NCBI GenBank assembly: GCA_022749755.1
Contig: CM040451.1
Coordinates: 868,001-932,000 of the forward strand
Direction: 5' to 3'
Source of the DNA: Azadirachta indica
Taxonomy: Eukaryota; Streptophyta; Magnoliopsida; Sapindales; Meliaceae
DNA: 64,000 bases
Below the pieces are notes generated by a model, which saw nothing but the letters and a program-made list of their open reading frames with translations, was not told the origin of the DNA and searched no databases. Of this stretch, positions 23,319 through 36,753 are shown piece after piece (position 1 is the first letter of the stretch; every line of letters begins with the position of its first letter). The position numbers were made by a program, and so were the translations under genes.

Positions 23319-26300
23319 TATATATATGATTATTTTAAGGGTAACGTTATAATACAGAATCGTTGTACTATATATATAGCATCTGTATTTAGAGTTGTTG
23401 AATTAAATCTAATGATCTCATAAAAGTAGAAAAAATTTTGGAATCTGATTAACTATAATTATAACAAAAAAATTGTATGATATAATAACTGTATTATACC
23501 ATAACACTAATATTTTAATTTTTTTTCTTTTAGAAAAAGAATAATATTAATTTTTATTAGGCTTATAATTGAGCAAACCTTTGAAGATTTTAAAAAGAAG
23601 TGTCAAATCACACCATTTAGTCATGAATTGAATTAATCAAAACTTTTAAAATATGGCATTGACATTTTTTAGCCTTCTACAAATCAATAGAGGTGGTGGG
23701 TCAGCAACTTTGAAGGAATGTTTTCATATTGGTCATGGTCCAATAAGATTACAATATTATTTCTTTGGTTAATTTAGTAAAAAAAAAAAAAGTCATATAT
23801 ATATATATATATATATGTGCACATACCTTTTTTAATTTTCAAAAAGATTATGTTGGATTTGAGAATTATCTCTACGAAGACAATATAGATTTTGAACTTC
23901 AATCATTGCTTTCCTCTTTCTCTGCCTCTAGAGAAAAAAAATCTTTGCATATAAATCTCTTAAGTCAAATATATGTGTAAAGTATTAATTTTTACAAGAA
24001 TTTATTTTTTTCTTTTATTTTTTTAAATTTATTAATAACAGGTAATTTAATACCCTTCAATTTAATGAAGTCCAGCTTAAACCCTAGTCTTTTATATCAT
24101 GAAAATATATTTTATCAATTACACTATCTACCCCAACTATTACTTTTAATTTTTAATAATTGGGGTAATAAAATTTCACTCCTAAATTTCTAAAAACTAA
24201 TAAATTAGGATATAGTTTACTTAATTTTAACATTTTAATCTCTGGTAGTTATGTTTTGATGCTTTCTAAGTTAGAGGCAGAGTTATGTTAGAGTTTGAAA
24301 TGACCTTGGCCTCAACTCTCCCAAATAAAAAAAAAAATTAAGAATAACAACTATTTTATTATTTTTGACTCCTTTTAAAATAAATTTTTTATAATTTAGT
24401 CCCCGTAAATTTTATATACATATATATATATATATATATAAAATCTTTTCTAATTAGAAACCTAACTATGTCCCTTGTTGTGATGAATAAGGTTAAAATA
24501 CAAAGGAGCTGGGATTAAATTGTTGAAATTGCGCAAATCATGTCCTTATTTATTATTTTACCAAAACTCAAGAATAATTAATTACCTTTGTAAAATTAAT
24601 TGATTCAAGTTTTTTTTAAAAATGCATAACTTATGCTAAAGAGAATTCTGATATGGTATCATTTATATAGAAGTAACACTGAATGTTTTTATTTTGTTTA
24701 TGATATGATTTGAAAACAGTATTTGTAATGCACTGTTTGTGATTGTGAGCAGCAAGGGCATTAAATTCAATATTCCAAGAATGGGATACTCAAGCAGTAG
24801 CACTATGGAACATAAGTGGAGAACCATGCACTGGATCTGCTGTTAATGGCACTGAATTTGAGAGCCCAGCTAACAATCCTGCTATCATCTGTGACTGTAC
24901 TTTTGACAATAGAACCTGTCACATTACTCAATTGTAATCCCTTCTCTTTTGCTGAAATTTAAATTAAAATTCTTCCCAATTTTAATATGTGCATTGGTTT
25001 TTGATTAATGGGTTATTTGATTTTACAGGAGGGTGTATGCTCTGAACAAAAGAGGGCAGATTCCTGAAGAGATAGTTGCCTTTCAATATCTTACATTTTT
25101 GTATGAATTCATTTCTCATTACTTAGTATTTTTCACCATTTCAGAGACTTGTTAATTTGATTTATGTTGCTTTCTTTGAATTTCAGGAAAATTGATCAAA
25201 ATTTCTTGACTGGTCCCTTGCCTGAATTTATTGGAAATTTATCTCGATTGACATTATTGTAAGTATTGAGGATACCCAGATGATTTTTTTTCTTTTTTAA
25301 TTGGGAGAAATTACTAAAGTTGTGATTCCAATTCAGGTCAATTGCTCACAATGTGTTCTCTGGTCCAATACCCAAGGAGCTTGGAAATCTGAAGGAGTTA
25401 AATGTTCTGTAAGATTGGAAAACTTTCCCTCTCTGTGTGTAACAATAGCATCATTATCTTCAATGGAGGATCAAGTATTTATGAAAATAAATAATCTATT
25501 AAAATTAGAAATTATAAAGTAGATAGACATGCAATTCTCTGTGTTAGGTCCACACCTAGGGTGGCAATGGTCCTCAATGTCATGCCGTATTTAATAGAAA
25601 ATGAGTTGGTCTTGAGATGTAAGAGTAAGTAGGTAAGCACCATCTAATAAGGTAGCCTTTTGGTTTGATGGCAAGTGCTCGACTCATGACAAATGATATC
25701 AGAGCGAACCCAAATGCTTACATACACTTCTCTCTAAAAACTTGTACCATGCACTCTATAAAGAATTGTTATGCAATACAGGCCAACTAGGCTCATGATG
25801 AATGAGCTTGATGTGACAAAGGCATCTCGTAAGTTCTTTTTGCATATAAAATAAAATTATTTATGTTTGATCACTGAAAGAATCTCAATGATAGAAATAA
25901 GTATATTTACATTTGAGAATCTTAGTTGATATGATTCATTTAGCAAAACATACTGTATGCAGTGTTATTTTTAGTGTTAAAAACATATCTAACAATTAGA
26001 GATACATGGAATCAAAATTCAAATCAGTGTCCATTATTGAGGTGCTGTAGATTCTAATCAATGGGTGTTGTATTTAAAAATACATGGAAAAAGAGTTTCC
26101 CGTCTTTGTTGATGGCAAGTATAAGTGGAAGAGGGAGCAATAAATATTAGTTGATGTCAAGTGAAAGAGTGAGCAATAAATATTAGTTATCAAATAAAAA
26201 TATGAGATCCAAATACTTCAATGGTGGTGTTTTCAAAGTTATTGTCTTGATTCTTTAGAAATGGGTTATGGTTTGAAGTGATCAAAGAAAATCCTTATCT

Positions 26301-29300
26301 TTCTGATATATCCAATGCAGGTCTTTTGGTGGCAATAATTTCTCGGGAACACTCCCTCCGGAACTTGGCAACTTAGCCAAACTTGAGCAACTGTAGGGTT
26401 CTAACCCTCTTATTCATTTAGTTCATCGTTACAATTTGTTTCAGTTTAGCACAGCATTTTTATGAAACTAAGAAATTTTCAATTGATGAATTCCACAGGT
26501 ACATAAACAGTTGTGGAGCAACTGGTGAAATTCCCTCTACATTTGCTAACCTTATAAATATGCAAACTCTGTAAGCAAGTTCACATTTGCCAATGTTGTT
26601 TCTCTTCTACATACAGATTATCCTGCCTGATATAGATTTTTTAATTTTCAGCTGGGCATCAGATGTTGCTTTTACAGGAAAAATTCCTGACTTCATTGGG
26701 AATTGGACTAACCTGCAATCACTGTAAACTTAAAACACTTTTGACTGTGTACATGTTTTCTATTCTGTGAAGTACAACGGAGACTTTCCTTGTGTTCTGA
26801 TAATTTGCTCACCATGTTTGTGAAAATGCTTCTGTAGGAGATTTCAAGGGAACTCCTTCGAAGGTCCAATACCATCCAGTTTTTCTAAATTGGCATCACT
26901 GACCTCCTTGTGAGTTAATTTCTTGGAACAATTTCTCTACCTTACTTTCTACCTCTCGCCCTACGGAAAAATGACAATATCAGTGACATTCGATTTGATT
27001 TGTAGGCGAATAAGTGACTTATACAATTTCAGCTCATCTCTTGATTTCATCTTGAATTTAAAGAACTTAACTGACTTGTAAGTTATATTAAACTTCCAAA
27101 TACCTAATTGTCTTCGGCAGCTTATTCACTTGGAAATTGACCAATTTTTTGTTATTGTTATTATTTTGCTCCAAAGGAACCTAAGAAATGCTCTGATTAC
27201 TGATAGTATTCCGTCTCAAATTGGAGAACTCCAAAACTTACAGACTTTGTAAGTTAATATCAAGAACTAAAAGATCAAGTGCAATTTCCCTGGTTTAAAT
27301 ATGGATATGTGTGCGCATATATTCTTAAAATTCATCTACTTTTTGCAGGGATTTGAGTTTCAACAACTTAACAGGACAAATCCCAAGCTCTTTATTCAAT
27401 ATTGGTTCTCTTAATTACTTGTAAATTCACAGTAACTTTTCTCCTCCAATTCAAGATCTTACTTTCGAAGTTTTTTTTTTCTGAGCCTTATCGTTTGCTA
27501 AATTTTGTTTCTTATTGCTAATGCTCTCTACGCTGTTCTAATGTCCAGGTTCCTTGGAAACAATAGTCTGTCAGGAAACCTTCCCAGCCGAAAAAGTGAC
27601 AGTCTTCAAAATATGTAAGTTGTGGTTTATATTTCTTATTGAATGTAATAGAATTTTCAAAAATGACTCATTCATTAACATGTTTTAATTTTGTTTACGG
27701 CATCTTTCATGTGTATATTCCTAAGTGTGTCGACTATTTACACATACACGGTGGTTTGTTCTTCTACAATGCCTGCAAATTAATCCACGGCAATATATAT
27801 TGATGTCTCAATTTGAAAATTAATGAGGAAAAAACAAACAAAAGAGAGAGAACTACATATGCAAGTTCTGGATTTTGGCAACCGATTCCCATAATCTGTA
27901 AATACAATCAGCTGTGGATTTCAGCTTCTTTCATGCCACAGCCAGTCAATAAACTTAGCCAGATACATAAATATTGGTAAATGTGTTGCTACTAATTCAC
28001 TGGTTTTTAACATGCTGTTTCCTGCAGAGATTTATCGTACAACCATCTATCAGGAACTTTTCCCTCGTGGGTCAGTTCAAATTTACAATTGTATGTCGCT
28101 TGAACCACAATACTCCTCAGTTCTTCATTTTCTAGAGTTACCTCTTTATCACTGCATCAATAATTGATGCTACATTATTTGATTGCATAGAAATCTAGTG
28201 GCCAACAGCTTCACATTTGACAGATCAAATATTAGGTTAGTTCATTTATTTTTCTCTTTTTTTTCTTTTGGTGTTTGATGAACAAAATACCAGAGAATAG
28301 AAACAGAGAATAACAATTGTCTTGAGAGGTCACTCTCTATTGTTGCCAGTGTTATCCCTGGATTGAACTGTCTTCAGAGAAATTTCCCATGCAATAGGAA
28401 TACTCCGCGCTGTAAGCTGCACTCTTTCTTCTGTTCAATTTTTTTTCTTTCCGATAATTTATTGTAGTTTCCATTTTCCATAGCACATAATACCTGCCTG
28501 AGTTGTAATTCCATGCTGTACTTCAATGGCATACACATACAATGAACACACTTGGGAATGTCAGAACAAGAACCTTTAGAAAGAGTAAGGATTGGTATAG
28601 GAAAAAATTGAATTAACGTACTGTGTCGCCGGTCTGAATTATTTTCATTGTCACCAATATCTAGTTATAAACCAATAGTTTTTTGAACACTTGATCCTGG
28701 ATTTCTAGCTGAAGATTGCTAATGCTTCTATTTCCGTATTAATTTGCAGATGCAAATTTCTCAGTCAAGTGTGGTGGTCAACAGATGAGAGCTGATAACA
28801 TAGAGTACGAGGCCGATAACTCATCTCTTGGTGCTGCTTCCTTGGCTGTGACCACTACAGAAAAATGGGCAGTTAGTAATGTAGGTTTGTTTGCTGATAG
28901 AGAAAATCCCGAGTATGTTCAACATACTCTAACACAAGTGACAGGCACCAGAACCCCCGAGCTTTATCAGACTTCAAGGATATCCCCCGGATCACTTAGA
29001 TACTATGGCCTAGGTCTTCAGAACGGACCTTACAATGTAAGCTTGTTATTTGCAGAAACAGATTTTCTTGACCGAAGCACGGAAAGGTGGGAGAGTCTTG
29101 GAAGGCGCGTTTTTGACATCTACATTCAGGTAAACATTCCCTTTACCAAAGATTTGGAGCTGGAGATCATGTGACTCAAAATTTACAATTCCAAATATTT
29201 GGTTTTACATTGAGAAATGTTAATATTTAACCCTTATCCTTGATCTTTTAGGGAACTCGGCGGTTGAAGGATTTTGACATATCAAAGGAGGCAGGAGGGC

Positions 29301-31867
29301 CTAGCAAAGCAATTACAAAGAATTTTAATGCCTCAGTGTCTGATAACCATCTTGAAATTCACCTATTTTGGGCTGGTAAAGGGACGTGCTGCATACCTAA
29401 ACAAGGTGATTATGGACCAGCAATTTCAGCTGTCCGTGTCATTTCAGGTAAATCATTTCATCCTGTGAATCGTAATTTAAGATGGGATACGACAAAGCAG
29501 CCTATCTGGTTCATACTGCTACTTATCACTGCATTTTTACTGCTCAGATTTCACACCAACTGTTAGCGGGTTACCTCCAAGTGCCCCGGGAAAGAAAAGC
29601 CGAACAGGGTTGATAGTTGGTATTGCAGTCCCTATCGGGATTTTGAGTTTGATAGCAGTATTTGCACTATTTTACATGAGGAGAAAAAGGGATGATGATG
29701 ATGAGGAAGGTAAGACCTCTATAGACAATGTAACAGTATATAATAGAGTTGTAGCATCTGTAAAACCAAGCTTGTCCATGAAATTCAATGAATTTGTACT
29801 GGATATTTGTGCAAAAGAGTATGTGTTCTGCTTACTTCATTTGTTGTCATGCAAATCCCTTCCATTCATATGTAACAACTGGTCATATGAAAAGTATTAC
29901 GGACGGTATCTCATTCTGTACTTTTTCTTTAAAATTATCTTTTCTTGAATATACAGTGCTATTTGGAATAGATGCCAAACCAAACACTTTCAGCTATGCT
30001 GAGTTAAGATCTGCAACAAACGACTTTGACCCTTCAAATAAGCTAGGAGAGGGAGGTTTCGGACCTGTATACAAGGTAACTTGTGTATATTGCTTTCACA
30101 ATCGAGGGTCTTCTTGTATACTTGCTTGCAGTAGTTGTTGCGCAATAATAGCGTGACATTGGAACTATATAATTAGTTGTTACTGAATGTTATATCTTTA
30201 CAGGGTACACTTTCTGATGGGAGAATAATAGCTGTAAAGCAACTTTCAGTAGCATCTCATCAGGGGAAGAATCAATTTATCAATGAGATTGCCACCATAT
30301 CTGCAGTGCAACATCGCAATCTTGTGAGGTTGTATGGATGCTGCATTGAAGGAACCAGGCGCCTCCTCGTTTATGAATATCTTGAGAATAAAAGTCTTGA
30401 TCAAGTATTGTTTGGTATGATAATCAAATTCACTCTTACCACTCAATCAAAAGTAGATAATAACCCAAACTATATATTTCAAGTTGGAATGCTGAAGCCA
30501 AGTCAAGATTCTTTTATCTTACCACTCAATCATGATTCTTTAAGTTCATTCTTACCATTCCATCAACATTTTTTTTGTTATCTTAAATGCAAAATATATT
30601 GTTGATAAGAATTGCAACTAATTAAATACCCATCTTGATCTATACTATGCATTTATTAATATTACTACTCTCGTCAATGAGCAAAATTGCAAAATTAGCC
30701 TGCTACCTTAAATCTGATTGACAGTGTTTCAGTGAGAGCTTTATCTTGTTCCTGAAGATGACGTTTCTCTGAATACTAAATTTGCCACATCAGTTTATCA
30801 GTTCTTAATTATTTCAACCACCTTTTTTGCAGAAAAAAGTGAATTGCATCTCGATTGGGCTACAAGGTTCAGTGTATGCCTGGGAACTGCAAGAGGACTG
30901 GCTTACCTTCACGAGGAATCAAGGCCAAGGATTGTACATCGAGATGTCAAAGCAAGTAATATTTTGCTTGATGCAGATCTCTGCCCCAAGATATCGGATT
31001 TTGGATTGGCAAAGCTGTACGATGACAAGAAAACCCACATTAGCACCAGAGTTGCAGGGACCATGTAAGCTCCTTCAACCATTTCTCGACTACCATTCTT
31101 CCATTATTACGCTGCAGAGAATATATGATGAAACTGAATTCCACAGCGCATACTATAGGCCTGATATTTGCAGTCAGATTTCTAGAAAGACTAGCGGATT
31201 TTAACTATTTAAGTATTGATCTTGCAGTGGATATTTGGCACCGGAGTATGCAATGCGTGGACACTTGACAGAAAAGGCCGATGTTTTCAGTTTTGGTGTT
31301 GTTGCTTTGGAGATCCTCACTGGAAGAGCAAACGCTGACAATCGCTTAGACATGGAAAAGATTTATCTTCTTGAATGGGTAAAGAAAGCAAAGCTTGAAG
31401 TTTATCGATTAGTTAAACAAACTGATTCTCTATCTAAATGATTCTCTGCATAATGTTTCCAGGCTTGGAGTCTCCATGAAAATAACCAGAGCTTGGAGCT
31501 AGTAGATCCTACACTAACAGAGTTTAACAAAGAAGAAGCTCTTCGAGTAATTGGAGTAGCTCTTTTATGCACTCAAGCATCACCAATGTTGCGACCACCC
31601 ATGTCACGCGTTGTAGCCATGCTTACTGGAGACATAGAAGTGGGAACTGTTACAACAAAGCCAAGTTATTTAACAGATTGGGAATTCAAGGATATAACAG
31701 CTAGCTTTTTGAACGAAGAGACGCATTCATCTTCATCTAAGAGAAGCTTGAGCAAGCAAAAAAGTGAACGAGAAAATCCAATTGAGGATCATAGTGCTGC
31801 AGTTGATGCATTACTATCTCCAGTAATCGTCACTCAAATGAGTGACATTATAGCAGAAGGGAGATGA
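21650..31867 (+). CDS. LRR-malectin receptor-like kinase, subfamily VIII-2 (At1g56140-like), 24 exons
   Basis: Membrane Ser/Thr receptor kinase predicted at the cell surface. My splice model, all GT-AG and in frame, totals 3144 bp and 1047 residues. Exons: 21650-21800, 24753-24933, 25029-25100, 25187-25258, 25337-25408, 26321-26392, 26499-26570, 26652-26723, 26838-26909, 27006-27077, 27177-27248, 27349-27420, 27549-27614, 28028-28090, 28191-28235, 28350-28411, 28750-29129, 29252-29447, 29548-29709, 29957-30075, 30204-30414, 30833-31064, 31228-31378, 31463-31867. Domains: signal peptide 1-40; N-terminal cap about 46-110 with [10 protein letters not shown]; leucine-rich repeats about 111-410; malectin-like domain about 430-621 ending in [11 protein letters not shown]; transmembrane 642-665 followed by RRKR; kinase from about 699 with G-loop GEGGFGPVY (706-714), Lys727, HRD 821-823, DFG 841-843 and APEYAMRG. 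The catalytic residues are present (RD kinase). Length and architecture match the Arabidopsis family, whose characterised members act in immune or stress signalling; the ligand cannot be inferred. The CXE gene downstream is convergent. Confidence 0.95.
21801..24752 (+). other. Intron 1 of the receptor kinase, with AT microsatellites
   Basis: A 2952-bp intron, by far the longest of the gene, with donor GTAGGT and acceptor GTGAGCAG. It holds (AT)n tracts at about 22813-22839, 23287-23328, 23795-23816 and 24415-24441, but no gene or intact transposon. It separates the signal-peptide exon from the rest, as is common in this family. Confidence 0.75.
25536..25830 (+). mobile_element. Possible SINE or retroelement remnant in intron 5
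   Basis: A less AT-rich patch inside the 912-bp intron 5 (25409-26320) with GGTTTGATGGCAAGTGCTCGA followed by ATGATATCAGAGCGAACC, resembling tRNA-derived internal promoter boxes or a copia primer-binding site. No target duplication identified. Confidence 0.3.
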
Positions 31868-32902
31868 GACATATCTGTCAAGGGAATCAGTCACACTGAA
31901 TACGTTATTCAGTGAGCTAAAACTTTTGCATACTTCTTCCTTTTCTGCTTCCACTTGTAGCCTTGGAAGAAAACTGCTGTCTTTCCTTTACCAATTATAT
32001 GTTATCTAATTCAACACAACAAACATCATAGAATATGTATAGTTCAATATCTTATTGTATTGTAACAGCCATAGCTGGTTGGTTACATATGTTATGAAGC
32101 AAAAGAAATAAAGTTGAACTTGCATGTACATCTGCCTGTATGCTAATGCATAGTTACCATTAATACACAATTGACAATTATTTATATGATCTTGCAAATA
32201 ATGATGTTATCAGATTGCCTCTATACTTATAATGAAGGATTTCTACCTCATAAAATGAAATCTACTCCAACACTGTGAAGTTTCTACTATTTGGTTGTTT
32301 ATTGCGAAATGGTAGTTTTCTTAATGACTCTGAGCACATACGCAATAACCACGTTATCTTCATTCATAATATATCTATGAACAACTGTTACCTCAACATG
32401 TTTCTATTTATAAAAGAAAAAGTTAATCCCAATGCTTATGTGGGGACATGAATTCAGTTATAATTAGTAAGAGAGGTGAAAACTTATAACTAGATTACAA
32501 AAATGTTTGATATAATTTTTTGAGTAGAGTTCTTTTGGAGTAGATCTTTTACAAATACAGTTTTTATTAATGAAGGTTTTATTAAAACTTTATTAATTAT
32601 TTAGTTATCATAAATAAAATTCGAAAAGCTAATTTAACAATTACCCTTTTATAAATCCATCAATCACTTTCCTGTCAAGGGTTTCAGGAAAAGCTTTCAA
32701 TTGCTGCAAATGGCATTGCATATAAATTCCTAGTTAAAACCATTTATCAGAATTTATTTTCGTCGAGTTTTGAATTCACTCACTTATACAAACAATCTTA
32801 AAAATGATAAAAAAAATAATTAATTGTGAATACAAATTATTGGAACCATGGATTAAACTAGTTTAATTTGCTGGTGTAACTGGTCAGAAGCTACTGTTCT
32901 GA
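31868..32902. other. Shared 3' region between convergent kinase and carboxylesterase
   Basis: About 1 kb between two convergent stop codons. The first 250 bp are less AT-rich and probably hold the kinase 3' UTR; an AATAAA-like AAATAAAG lies at about 32106-32113. No further gene seen. Confidence 0.5.
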
Positions 32903-33895
32903 TCATATTCCCTTGATGAAAGAAACAGTTCGTCTGAGCATTTTAACCGAGTTTTCACTTCCTGAATTCCTTATATTGAATGCATGGTCCTCTCCTTTAA
33001 ACTCCAAAATCTCTGCTTGTCCTTTCCACCCACTTTCTTTCAACTTCTCAATATAGTAATATCCTCTAGCTTTTAAAATATCCATCTCAGCAACAATAAC
33101 CAACACCCTACGGCATCCCAGGCTCGACAATTTCGGATCAGTCGCCGGATTAATCAACGGGTCATCAGAACCAGTCGTGTTTGGAGAAGCAATTCGCCAT
33201 AATTCGTCAATCCCGGCTCTCTCTGGCTCTTTAGTTGTCTCACCAGCAACAGGTTTTGTGCCCCAAAAATATGGAAAATGCAAGCTAATACCGTCAATGT
33301 TAAAACCATCGAGTTTTTCTTGGCCTTGTCTTATGCCCATGCGGTGTGCTATAGTCGCACCAGCACTGTCTCCTGACAAAATCACCTTCTGAAAATCAGC
33401 ATAAGTGTTCAGCAAATCCTCAGGGCCTTTTTCTTTAGTGTGGGAAGCAATCCATTTGAGCGCAGTCCAGGAATCCTCGAAAGCTCGAGGAATGGGATTT
33501 TCCGGGGCTCTTCTATATTGAACCGAGACTGCAATGATCTTAGCTTCGGAGACTAAGGTGTCGAGGTACTTATGGTACTTATCGGAGAAGGGGTTAAAGG
33601 AGATAAAGCCACCACCATGGAAGTAAACTAGAAGGGGAAGTTTTTGTTTGATGGTGTTGTTGGAGTTGGAGACGTAAATCCTGCAAGAGAGATTATATTG
33701 AGGTGAATATACGACGTCTTTTGATTTGACATTTGTTTCAGGATCAAGAGATGCAGGAACGAAATCATTGCCCATGAGCCTTTTTACGTGGCCATCTTTG
33801 TATAGAATGAAGAAAGGACGAAATTCACGAGCTATGTTTGGATCTGCAGAAGCTATGGATAAGAAGAAGGAAAGCATGAAAAATAACGGCGCCAT
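32903..33895 (-). CDS. Plant carboxylesterase (CXE, alpha/beta-hydrolase), single exon
   Basis: A 330-residue serine hydrolase of the plant CXE family (hormone-sensitive-lipase-like, related to the gibberellin receptor GID1). The oxyanion-hole motif HGGG is at 93-96, the nucleophile motif GDSAG at 175-179 (Ser177), and the likely triad partners are Asp272 (EMDIL) and His304 (EDHAF), so catalysis should be intact, unlike GID1, which lacks the catalytic His. It would hydrolyse small carboxylic esters; the substrate cannot be told. The first 17 residues form a hydrophobic leader ending ASA, which reads as a signal peptide and is unusual because most CXEs start near the IAREF segment. The same leader is kept in the paralogous fragment at 3241-3376, and the ATG lies about 75 bp below a TATA box, supporting this start. 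Single-exon structure is normal for the family. Convergent with the receptor kinase. Confidence 0.92.
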   Translation of the reverse strand: MAPLFFMLSFFLSIASADPNIAREFRPFFILYKDGHVKRLMGNDFVPASLDPETNVKSKDVVYSPQYNLSCRIYVSNSNNTIKQKLPLLVYFHGGGFISFNPFSDKYHKYLDTLVSEAKIIAVSVQYRRAPENPIPRAFEDSWTALKWIASHTKEKGPEDLLNTYADFQKVILSGDSAGATIAHRMGIRQGQEKLDGFNIDGISLHFPYFWGTKPVAGETTKEPERAGIDELWRIASPNTTGSDDPLINPATDPKLSSLGCRRVLVIVAEMDILKARGYYYIEKLKESGWKGQAEILEFKGEDHAFNIRNSGSENSVKMLRRTVSFIKGI

Positions 33896-33966
33896 TTAAT
33901 TTGCTTTGTTCTATAGAACAAATGTGGGATTGATTGTATGTTGAATTGTGAGTAAAATGTTCAGAT

Positions 33967-33979
33967 GTATATATATAAG
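33967..33979 (-). promoter_or_regulatory. TATA box of the carboxylesterase
   Basis: Minus-strand CTTATATATATA about 75 bp upstream of the ATG. The paralog at 3376 has a diverged TTTTATAAATAC in the same place. Confidence 0.6.
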
Positions 33980-34130
33980 ATTACAAGAGGTAGACAGTTA
34001 TAAGGTAACCTTCAACAAGTCCAACTGAAACAGAGGAGATTTTCCAAATATGCACGAATGAAAGATGTACAGATGAAGGCAAAAGTTAGTGCAAGCGTGT
34101 CCATCCTTCAAGGGATGTAACTAAATTTAC

Positions 34131-34411
34131 CTAATTTTTACTTCATAATTCAAAAATATCCATACAAAAAAATGTTATTTAAAAATATTTAATTTTAAAT
34201 TTTTTGAATAAAAATATCCCTAATACTCTAAATTATAAAACTTAACTTTCAAATTACTGTAACAACTTAAAAATTATTGTAACAAGTCAAGAATATTTTA
34301 TAATTTTTATTATCAGGATATTTTTATTCAAAACAAGTAAAAATAGACATTTTTTATTAATTTTTTTCAGGGGGTATTTTTTATCTTTTGGGACAAAAAT
34401 AGGATATTTTC
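34131..34411. mobile_element. MITE-like inverted-repeat element, copy B
   Basis: Paralog of the element at 3603-3877, at the same position upstream of the carboxylesterase, with more decay in the arms. Confidence 0.55.
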
Positions 34412-36753
34412 AATTATTTTCCATCCTTTAAATTCATGAGTTCAATTTTGCAAGACTATAAGTAGAAAGCAATTGACGTCAACAAAAACCTACACTTCTC
34501 CTCTGTCATAGGTTAGTTTCAACAACTAGTTGTATAACAAGCAGTTGGATTTCAACGTCAAGAGAGAAGAATCCGATGTGATATTAACAAAAAATCATTA
34601 TTATTTAATATATTCACTTTTGTTATGATACTAGAGATATCGTAAGTGCATTCTTACAAAAATAAACCGGGTTTAGTCCGTCCTACAACTCAATTTGCGC
34701 CAACCGTTTGAACCTATAGAGAATATGTTGATTTATGTGATGATCAACGCAATTGCATGTGTTGCAATCAAGTAGAATCCATTTAAAAAAAAATTTGTTT
34801 TATTTTTGACCCTAAATAAAAAGAAAAATAAGGTGAATAAAAAATTTAAAAAATCTATAAAGAAAAATTATCTCTTCTTTTTTTAATATTATATATAAAC
34901 GCCCTTCCAATATATTTTCATATTGCGTCTACCACCATAATTGTGTATCTGCATAAAGAGACATTTTTATTATAGTGATTTGGTCATCAAAAGGGTTATG
35001 AACAGTCTTAATTAAAATATTGTTCCACATCCCAAAGGTCTTCGAGCCTTGACATTAATATATACAGTTTATTAATATTATATTACAAATTTAAATAAAT
35101 ACTATTATAATATATTTCAGAAATTTATTCGCATAAATGATTAAGATAAGTGCATGACATTTGGCACTACAAAATTAGAAGCAAAGTCAAAGAAAATATT
35201 AGTTTTGGTCCAGTACACTCTTAACATGAACCTACAAAAGAATGAGTCAATCTTACACTCCAAGCAATTTCATCATGGGCTATTAATATTTTCATCTCTA
35301 AGTTTCCATAAAATAACATGTCAAAATAGAACTTTTTTATTTTAACATTTTAGTTCTTAATACAATATTGTAATTTGTAATTATTACATCATCTCATATA
35401 TCATTTAATATCTAGCGATTATTCGAAAATAATTAAAATTAACATATAAGATAATAATACTAAAGCAAATTTGTCATAATCACGTTATCTCATATATTAA
35501 GTTTACTATTATTTGTTCAATTTTTAATAAGATTTTATAATTTTGTTGATGTCGAGGTGTTTTATTTAGCTCTATTATGCATGTATATAAATTTACTTAC
35601 ATATTATCGAAATATAATAGAAATTAACCCTATTTTTTTTTTTTTCACTCTTTACCAATAAATAATATTCCTGTGGTCTTATTTTCTATTTTTCCCCCTT
35701 TCTAGTAAAAAATTAAATGTGTTTGGTAATTAACAATATCTTCCATAATCAAAATTAGAATTTGTTCACACATGATAAAACTTGTTTCTCAAAATTATAT
35801 TCTCACTATTTTTCATTTTAAAAAGTTTATAACAATATAATTTTTAAAACATTATTTTTGTAAGTTTTATAAATTTCATGTTAAAAATGTTACTAGTTTC
35901 ATGTATTTTCAAACCATTTCCAAATGTATTTACCCTCAACATCATGTATTTTCAATTTTGACCTCATTAAATATAAATTGTGAAATATTTTTTCATGTAT
36001 CGTATGAACAAAAATTTGTTTACAAATTTACATTTATAACCTCATTTTTGCTATTTATTCTTGTTTTTATATAAAATATCGTTGTCCTTTTAATTTTTAA
36101 TTTTAATAAAAATATGTAAAAAATTATTTTAAAACATTAGAAGAAACTAATACAAGAATATTTCATTAAATCAAGTTTAAAAACTATACAATGTGGTAAA
36201 TTAGTAATATTCTTATACTTTTTAAATTATTTTTTTTTTTTTCAATTCCTTGTCATAGTACTTATCAAGTTGTTATTTTTAATTTTTTGTCATCTTGCAC
36301 TTTTCAAGTTGTTATTTTTATATGGACAAATATCATTGACTTCTAGTAAATTTAGAAATTATAATACCAGAAAAAAAGTTTACTTTTCATTTAAATTTAA
36401 TATTTATACCAAATGTAATAAAACATGTATGTTTAATTAAGAAGATTTAAAATTTATAATTCAACCCAATCTCACCATCGGTAGAGATATGTAATATAAC
36501 AGTTATAAAGTTTCTTGAATACGTGATTGTTTTTGCATCAAGTGCTTCTACAAATTGCATTGGATTGAAACAAGAAAAACTTCAATTACCTTTTTTCATG
36601 TTAAACCAAATGCAAACAAGCAAAGACTGAGGACTAAATTGTTAAATTAGATAAATCATATTCTATTTGTTATTTCTCCAAACCTAAGTACTAAAACATG
36701 TTATTATCTCATTTTATTATTCATGCCCCACCAACCATCTCGGCATACGCCCC

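Noticed and set aside
29788..30156. 122-codon frame spanning kinase exon 20
   Set aside because: It includes intron sequence on both sides of the exon; the splice model explains the coding part.
33177..33392. Plus-strand frame within the carboxylesterase
   Set aside because: Antisense shadow of the 330-residue enzyme.
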